Part shown: piece after piece, positions 57,701 to 64,000 of the stretch | Layout of the letters: each line of letters begins with the position of its first letter | How positions within the stretch are numbered: the first letter of the stretch is position 1 | Assembly: GCF_036370855.1 (NCBI RefSeq) | Contig: NC_088113.1 | Location: 18,744,501-18,808,500 of the forward strand | Source: Dromaius novaehollandiae | Lineage: Eukaryota > Chordata > Aves > Casuariiformes > Dromaiidae | DNA length: 64,000 bases | Direction of reading: 5' to 3' | Notes under the pieces: model-generated | Seen by the model: only the letters and a program-made list of their open reading frames with translations | What the model was told of the DNA's origin: nothing | Database searches by the model: none | Position numbers and translations under genes: made by a program

Positions 57701-60060
57701 TGACCTTTCTGCGTTTATATGGTGCTTGTTGCTAGGATTTAGATCTTTGCTGAAAGCTGTTATTTCTCTTAAGTACAGGAGAAAGTGCATTTTCACCTCC
57801 ATTTGGGTAAACTGTCATTTTCTACTGTTCGCTGCTTTTCTCACCATGGAATAATAATTTGAGGTTCAGTGGTTTTTTTGAGAGAAATGCATTCCAGGAG
57901 TGTTGTGGGGCCTGGGAAGTTCTCTATGTTTGCTACTAGAGGAGAAAAGGAAGAGGAGGGAGAAGGTTTCTGAAATATTTAAGGCTTCTGAGTGCTGCAG
58001 TTGCTCAGCTTCTGCCATCAAATCATATTCAATTTAGGAGGGTCATGCAGGTATTTTATAATCGTACACAAAAAGCAGCCGGTGGGTAGCTGAGAAGCTA
58101 TACATGTATGCATAATATATTATTTTTCAGTGGTAGCACGAGCATCCATGGGAAGCCACTTTAGGTAGATTTAAGAGGATTCTGTCCAACCGTGATACTG
58201 ATGAATAACAGAAATAATCTAATATATCTCTTTGTATACCTGTGTTAGCAGTGTTATTACAAGTCATACTATTAATACATGATGCAGTAGGAACTAAGCC
58301 ACTTCAGATGCAGTAGGCTGTAACAGAGTGAAAGGGAGACTTAGGTACATGTATGCAGATCACTTCATGATACATAGAAATGAGCATCTTACGCTTTCTT
58401 GAACGTTTTCTTGGATTATTAATTTCTGTAGGTAGTGAGAGACTAGAAGAAACTGGAAAAACGACTTCACTACTGTCAGTTCTCTTTTCTCTGCAAATGA
58501 GCATGGGCAAATCCTCCAATTCCTTTGGTATTTGAAAATGTTTTTTTTTTCCCCACTTTATTTTGTGGCTGACTTAATTTGAAAGTCATTTACTAATGTG
58601 GTTTGGAGGTCATTTGTAATTCTCAATTCTTAGTAAATTGGTGAGTTGGTAAGTGATTTAAGTAATTTAGTCATAGTCATTCTTATTTAAGGGGGGAAAT
58701 TCACTGATGACAGTTCAAAATTTTATCTGGTTTTGATTAGACAGGAAATTGGCCTTGGCAAATGGGACCATCCAAGTCAACATGTGGATCTGGGAGAATT
58801 TCCTAGCAAAGTTCACTTGCTAAAATAGTAGAAAAAGAAATAGAAAAAAGGAATGAACAAAATGCGAATCCACTAAGCATTAATCCATGCAAATCCATTT
58901 AAACATTTGAACAAACATCCCAGGACATTTTTCTAAGTATTCATGTGGAAATAGTGCTGACAAAAGCAAATGCATTTTTTTGTGCATTTGCACAAAACTG
59001 CTCACATTACCTGCACTTACTGAATCAGATTTGCTGTCCTGATGTGCTGTTAGGGTGATATTCTGGTTCCCATGAAGATGGTGAGAAAAAAGTCCTTTTG
59101 ACCTCAATGAGACCCATCCTGTCTTTCTCCTGCACACACCAGTTCTATTAGTAAGAGTCCAATATGAAAGGGAGGCAAGAGGCATCTTGTTACGTTAACC
59201 ATAATTAGATTACATCATTCGAGCTGATTGCATTTTTCTGACACTTTTCTGTTAGCAAGCACAGTTTGTTTTCCACAGCCTGTGGAAGCAGCCGGAGTTC
59301 AATGAAAAAAGTAGAAATTAATTGTTTCCTTTAAATATTGTTTAAACACTTCATCCTGGTGCCACTGAATTGTTTAAATTTGCTTACCAAAAATACTGTC
59401 TTTTGACTTTCTTGTTTCAATGTGTATATGATATAGTGAAACATTACTGCTCACGTTCTATTGCATCTAATAGAACACATAATTTGATGCTTCATGTGTA
59501 ATAGCAATAGCAGTTATAATAAACACAGACATTCTATTTCACTATTACCAAAATAAAATAAAACGGCATTTTCAAAGTGAAGCATTCATAGTTCCCTGTA
59601 CTGAAAAACCCCCCAAACCTGTTATATGGAAAAATCTTTTAATTTTGGCTTTTTGTTTCTATTCAGAATGGAAATGAATGTCTCAGATGTTGGATATCCC
59701 ATGACATGGAACTTCTCTTTCCTAACCAGCACTAAGTCTTACCTCCCAAACAGCACAGAGGATAACTACAGTTCATAGCATCACGAGAAGAAGACATTTC
59801 AGTTTCCGCTTCAGTGAGTAACCATGATGGGTTGAATTATACCAGCAAACCGTGGCTTTGCCGGATGCAGGGGTCTGTGACATCATTCATACCTTTATTC
59901 CTGTGTGGCTGAACATTTACTCTTCCCCGCATTGAGCTTGGCTCCCTGGGCTTTTCAGAATTTGATCAGACATGAATTCTGCTCCTTCTGCAGTCTCACT
60001 GTTCTCTTATCCTTCAGGGATCTGGTTCTGCCATTCTGTGCCACACACCACCTTTTCTCC
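54783..60060. other. Intergenic, CpG-poor, no gene seen
   Basis: Unique noncoding DNA. It includes a short (TTCG)4 tract at about 57529-57544, a MIR-like CCTCAGTTTCCCC word near 56758, and the candidate element at 55930-56120. No coding evidence. Confidence 0.45.
55930..56120. promoter_or_regulatory. Candidate conserved noncoding element with 14-bp palindrome
   Basis: AT-rich, repeat-free, with CATTATTAATTTAAAA, CATTATTAATGCAT and the perfect palindrome TGTTTAATTAAACA (56061-56074), a paired homeodomain-type site. Judgement by eye. Confidence 0.33.
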
Positions 60061-60084
60061 ATTCCTGATTTCCTGTTTCTCCTT

Positions 60085-60262
60085 GCTTTGCCCTCACCTC
60101 CAATATGCTCCTTCCAAAAGTCTCAGCATGACTAGTGCAAGATTGTTTCCCTGTAGACAACCTAAAGTCTGGAACAGCTTCCCTGTATTCCTTCACTACA
60201 CTAACCCATTGCCTTCAAAGCTCAGCTGAAAACATCATACCTTTCCCTATGCAATTATTTCT
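60085..60262 (+). mobile_element. Decayed LINE fragment (L2/CR1-like reverse transcriptase C-terminus)
   Basis: Translation gives RLFPCRQPKVWNSFP at about 60140-60184, then after a frame change FKAQLKTSYL at 60214-60243. The order 'P-x-x-WNS-x-P ... FK-x-x-LKT-x-L' is the usual C-terminal signature of L2-type non-LTR retrotransposon proteins. The fragment has lost its frame and everything upstream is unrecognisable, so it is old. The exact family is uncertain. Confidence 0.5.
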
Positions 60263-60854
60263 TTCTGGCAGTGCAGCTGCTTAGCTCTCTTGAATGCAGA
60301 CATGTTCATACAGATGCATGAGTAGCATTATAGAAAATAAAATCTTGTGGCTGGAATCTGCATCTATGAGGAATTCTATTTTCTTCTGTTAAAAAATTCT
60401 ATAATTTCAACATTGAAGTAGAAGAAAAAGAGTCCATGTTAGAGGGTCTGATGTGTAAGCGGTTTTTCCAGTAGTAGAGGAAAAACAACAGAGTATGGGG
60501 ACCCTGCTTACTGGGGAAGGATACCCAAAGATTTCAAGTATGCACAGCTGCAGTTCTCTCCAAACAAAAAGGTGCAGGTGAAAATGTTCCTTGAGCATAT
60601 TCAAACTTTTCTTGGTCAAAATTACTATTCAAACACTTTCATAAGTTGGATATGCTGTTTGCCAATCTCATAGTATTTTAGGAAATGGGAAGTGGTGCAT
60701 TAAGCATTATCAGTCCTGTAAAATAATTGAATTGAATGTATTTCTGGGGAATGGCACAAAATTACACTGCTCAGTGCTGAGTGTGCTGGATGCTGTGATT
60801 TCCAAAAGGTCAGCCAGGCCAGCCAAGTTAACAGGAATAGTCCCACTTTACATC

Positions 60855-60877
60855 CTCTCTCTCTCACACACACACAC
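60855..60877. repeat. (CT)5(CA)6 compound microsatellite
   Basis: A CT dinucleotide run passes directly into a CA run. It is short and likely polymorphic. Confidence 0.9.
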
Positions 60878-61299
60878 TTGGAAGAGATAGAGCAATCGAC
60901 AGTTTCATTGCAACTGAAACAACTAAAATTAATCAAGTCCAAATCCCTCCTGTCCAAGAGACCATGAATTCAGCTGGATCAGAAGCCCTTGGTTAAGCAG
61001 CCCCTGAAAGTCTATCAGAAGTTTATTAATATGGTAATTTATCTGGGTAAGCGCATAAAGATGCTAATTGAAATGTTTTTTTATGCATTATTTTTTAAAG
61101 GCAGAAAGGTTGGGGATTTTCTAGGAAGGAAAGTGGAATTGTCGCTTATGTTTCATCATGTCATAATGTTACAATTTCATCATTTGACTGTGCTTCATTT
61201 TAATTTTTTTTTATTTTAAGCGCAAAGAACAAAGAACTTGATACTCCAAAGATTTGGAGCTCGTACTGTGTCTGGTTCTGGTCTTGATGCATGGAGATA

Positions 61300-61760
61300 G
61301 ATTGAATTAATCAAACTTCTTCACACTGCTATTTAATCGGGTTTACAATTAGCTGAGGGCTGCAGGTCTCCCAGGCCTATCAGCTTTGCAAGCAGAAGCT
61401 GTAATACAGCAGCTCTGCAGCCACACACTGGGAGTGCCTTACAGACCAGATTGTCGTAATGTGGCATGAAATTAAAGCGTGATGTTACTTGACAACAGAA
61501 TTTCAATTTCTCCCTCCCCCTCTTTTTTCTCTTTAACAAAGTCTCTACCTAGAGATAGGCCTCCCTGTTGAGTTGCACCCACCTGCTCTGAGCTACACAG
61601 CTGCCTTCAAAAGAGTTTCTGATACTATTAAAGCAATCTGTGTTCCATTACAGTCATTCTGATATTCTTCCCTGTCTGCTTTCAGTGGCAGATTATTTTG
61701 CTGTGAGGAGCTAATAAGCATACAGCTCTTAACTTGTTTCAATTCTTACTCAAATGCATT
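61300..61760. promoter_or_regulatory. Candidate conserved noncoding element
   Basis: Repeat-free block with TTACAATTAGCTGAGG, GTAATACAGCAGC, TGTCGTAATGTGGCATG and GAAATTAAAGCGTGATG words, followed by a pyrimidine tract and GCTAATAAGC. It retains isolated CpGs in a CpG-poor region. Judgement by eye. Confidence 0.25.
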
Positions 61761-62289
61761 GATTTCTTCTCTCCCTCTCTTCTCAGAACACGGAGGATTT
61801 TCGCTGGTGTCTGTTCTCCCGAGTCCTGCATGCACAGTTATGTCAGTCCTCCTCAGCTGTCCTGCTGCCATTTAGAGTGGTAAAACCAACTTGCATCCAG
61901 ATAAACAAACACCTAGGAGTGAAGGATCTGGATAGATTTTTCCTTCCGTTAGCCCTCATCTCTTGAGAAGCAGGCAGAGTACACACTTAGGAAATGGGGT
62001 TCAGTTTTCACCTCCCACCAACAAGTCAAGATCTTATGAGCATAATCGCAGCACAAATTAATTATCTGGCCGTTGATGAATGGATTTGTGCTATTTTAGA
62101 AACTCTGTTATGGGAAGAGTTCAAAGGAGAAACATAGTGATCCCAGAAGGGCTGGGAGGAAAAAGGTGAGGATCAGGTCAAGTTGATAATGGGGGATGTT
62201 TTTCCCTCCTTGACCTGGAATCTGATCCAATTCAACATACACCTTAGAATCAATGGGCAGATGATGAAGAGTTCCCTGCAGCTATAAAG

Positions 62290-62460
62290 GAAAAGGTTGA
62301 GCATATTTTCCTGATGGTGAGATCAACTGTGGAATAAGCTCCCAAGCTACAACATTTGAAGCCGTTAGAGTTACACTGGGCGAAGGAAATATAACCCTAG
62401 GTTGAGAAGCCTGGCACAGGGGCGTGCATGGGGATCCATCTCTGGTCCTGCTGAAGGGAA
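62290..62460 (+). mobile_element. Possible ancient CR1/L3-like 3' fragment
   Basis: The stretch GTGGAATAAGCTCCCAAG at about 62329-62346, followed by a segment ending near TGGTCCTGCTGAAGG, has the layout of CR1/L3 LINE 3' ends (a Trp-Asn-x-x-Pro region followed by a diverged tail). It is too decayed for a firm call. Confidence 0.3.
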
Positions 62461-64000
62461 TGAGTGAGGCTCCTGTAGAAACAGGATCAGGCCCTTGATG
62501 GCACAGGCGGGTGTCTGTGGGCCACAGTCACTGATTTCTAATGACTTCACTAGATCTGGGAAGTCATCGGTTCCACTTGCAGTTTGGACCTTCAGTTTTG
62601 TAGCGACAGGTTCTGTGTGTTGTCTGTGCTTTTTTCCACCTCTGAATTATGAAAGGTGTTTAAATTCCATCTCTTTTAATATCAGATACTGAATGAAAAA
62701 ACAAACCACATCCACAGAGCAGCACCCATAAATGGACTGCAGGGGGGAGGTTCATGCAAAAGACAGAATTATGTCTTCTGCATTAATTTTAACTGTATCT
62801 GCTGTCTGAAATGGCACAGAGCTACAATTCTGAGAGTTATTTAGACATATTTAATCAGACTATCTTCCATTTAGTTATCAAACATAGCAACAAAATGAAC
62901 TTTGCTTGTAACGGAAAACAAATTCTGTGAACTGCTGTCCCCCATTGCTCTCCATTCTTTTTTCCTTCCTGCATGGTGCTGAGCATCTCCCAAGGATTAA
63001 GCGATTATTCAGAAGATTGATTCTGGTCCCATTGAAGGTGATTATTTCCCCCCTGCTGAAGTCCACGAAAGCACAATCAGGTACAAGACCAAGGTAGTTT
63101 TAAGCATTTGCATCTTATACAGGTTGTCCCGCAAACACCTGTAGTTTGCCTGGCTGATAGCAACCATTTGTGGGCTTAGGGGGTAAGGAAAAACTCAGTG
63201 AATTTTAAAAAGCAAAATCAAACATTTTTCTTATTGAGAAAAATCAAGCTTAATGAAATGAGATGAAATCATTTCCTCAATTTGCCTGGACATTTTAAAT
63301 TGAAAGCAGAGTGTAACCTCTGCTTGCAAATTACTGTAAACATTTCAATCACTCTCTAATTCATGGTAAAAGACAGGGAGGGTTGGAGTATGGAATATTA
63401 ATCAATGATCATTACTGGGAAGTCAGACTCTTTGTTTTCCCCTGTTTTTACTGGGCCAGAGTCTCTGGGATTTTGCAGAAAAATGTTTATATATATATAT
63501 AAAAAATATATATGAATATTTATGAAGAGTTTGCTAGTGACAGACCAGGCTGGCCCTGAAGGCCCAAAGGAATTAATGTAAATTCCAGTCAACCATGAAA
63601 GCTCCCTAGAATTGAACTGTATTTCAGCATGGTGGATAAAGCACATCAAAGAGCAGAATTTCTATAAGATAATTACACACAATGCAACTCTAATCACAGA
63701 CAGACTGTGGATATTGCTGATAAAGCGTAATAAATCTTTTATGACTATGCCTTGTTCTGCTGAATCAGCTTCTGTTTCTATTGCACTGAATTCCATATTC
63801 TTGCTCTTACCTATATATTTACAATTTTTAAAAACATATCAACTAATGATTTACTGTAGCTTCCATGAAAGGTTTGGGTTTATTTAGTTTTTTACCTTGT
63901 TGAAGTGCAGTTAGATCAACAACAGCAAAAAATTCATCTCTCCTGCGTGGCAGATCTGCAGAAATAAATGATCTATAAGCTGAGAACCTGCCTTTCTGTT
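62461..64000. other. Intergenic, AT-rich, no gene seen
   Basis: Noncoding AT-rich DNA to the end of the window, including an AT-alternating tract at about 63487-63514. No coding or RNA gene evidence. Confidence 0.5.

Noticed and set aside
46100..64000. HAR1 and the miR-124 precursor, which lie beyond BHLHE23 in the human locus
   Set aside because: I looked for their conserved cores on both strands and did not see them. They probably lie further out than this window; a proper search would be needed to exclude diverged copies.
1..64000. tRNA genes, rRNA, CRISPR arrays, phage or integron-type systems
   Set aside because: None seen; the window is ordinary vertebrate nuclear DNA, and no undescribed multi-gene system is supported.

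Overview
This is vertebrate nuclear DNA from a sauropsid, most likely a bird. The evidence is spliced genes with GT-AG introns, a promoter CpG island, short GC-rich introns (nine coding exons within 5.2 kb), A/C-rich simple tracts common in bird DNA, and very few interspersed repeats over 64 kb. I cannot give a species, and a crocodilian or turtle is not excluded. The window contains two recognisable protein genes. Their order and orientation (SLC17A9 forward, BHLHE23 reverse, tail to tail) match the end of human chromosome 20q13.33, so this looks like an ancient amniote linkage group. I see no operon, phage, CRISPR array, integron or other prokaryotic-type system.

Layout. Positions 1-5411 hold the last nine coding exons of SLC17A9 (vesicular nucleotide transporter, plus strand); the 5' half of the gene lies before the window. 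A probable 3' UTR runs to about 6.85 kb. From about 6.9 to 43.9 kb there is a 37-kb stretch with no convincing coding gene. Its first 29 kb is GC- and CpG-rich and interrupted by AT-rich islands that look like conserved regulatory elements (about 9.6, 15.2-15.5, 17.4-17.7, 25.1-25.5, 26.8-27.7, 28.8-29.0 and 32.0-33.3 kb); 36-44 kb is AT-rich. BHLHE23, an intronless bHLH repressor gene on the minus strand, occupies 44708-45385. Its 3' UTR probably ends near 43.9 kb, and it has a TATA box plus CCAAT element inside a CpG island (about 44.64-46.08 kb). From about 46.1 to 64 kb the DNA is noncoding, CpG-poor, and carries at least one weathered LINE fragment.

How it fits together. SLC17A9 loads ATP into secretory vesicles and lysosomes. 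BHLHE23 is a neural and retinal transcription factor needed for rod bipolar cell maturation. The two are not functionally coupled as far as is known. The long noncoding interval beside a small single-exon developmental regulator is the usual setting for distal enhancers. The most notable things in the window are noncoding: a homeodomain-site cluster built from nested inverted repeats at 15.37-15.51 kb, several closely paired perfect hairpins elsewhere in the interval, and four YAACGG (MYB-type) sites at exact 11-bp spacing just upstream of the BHLHE23 TATA box. All functional readings of these are inference from sequence; no alignment was possible here.
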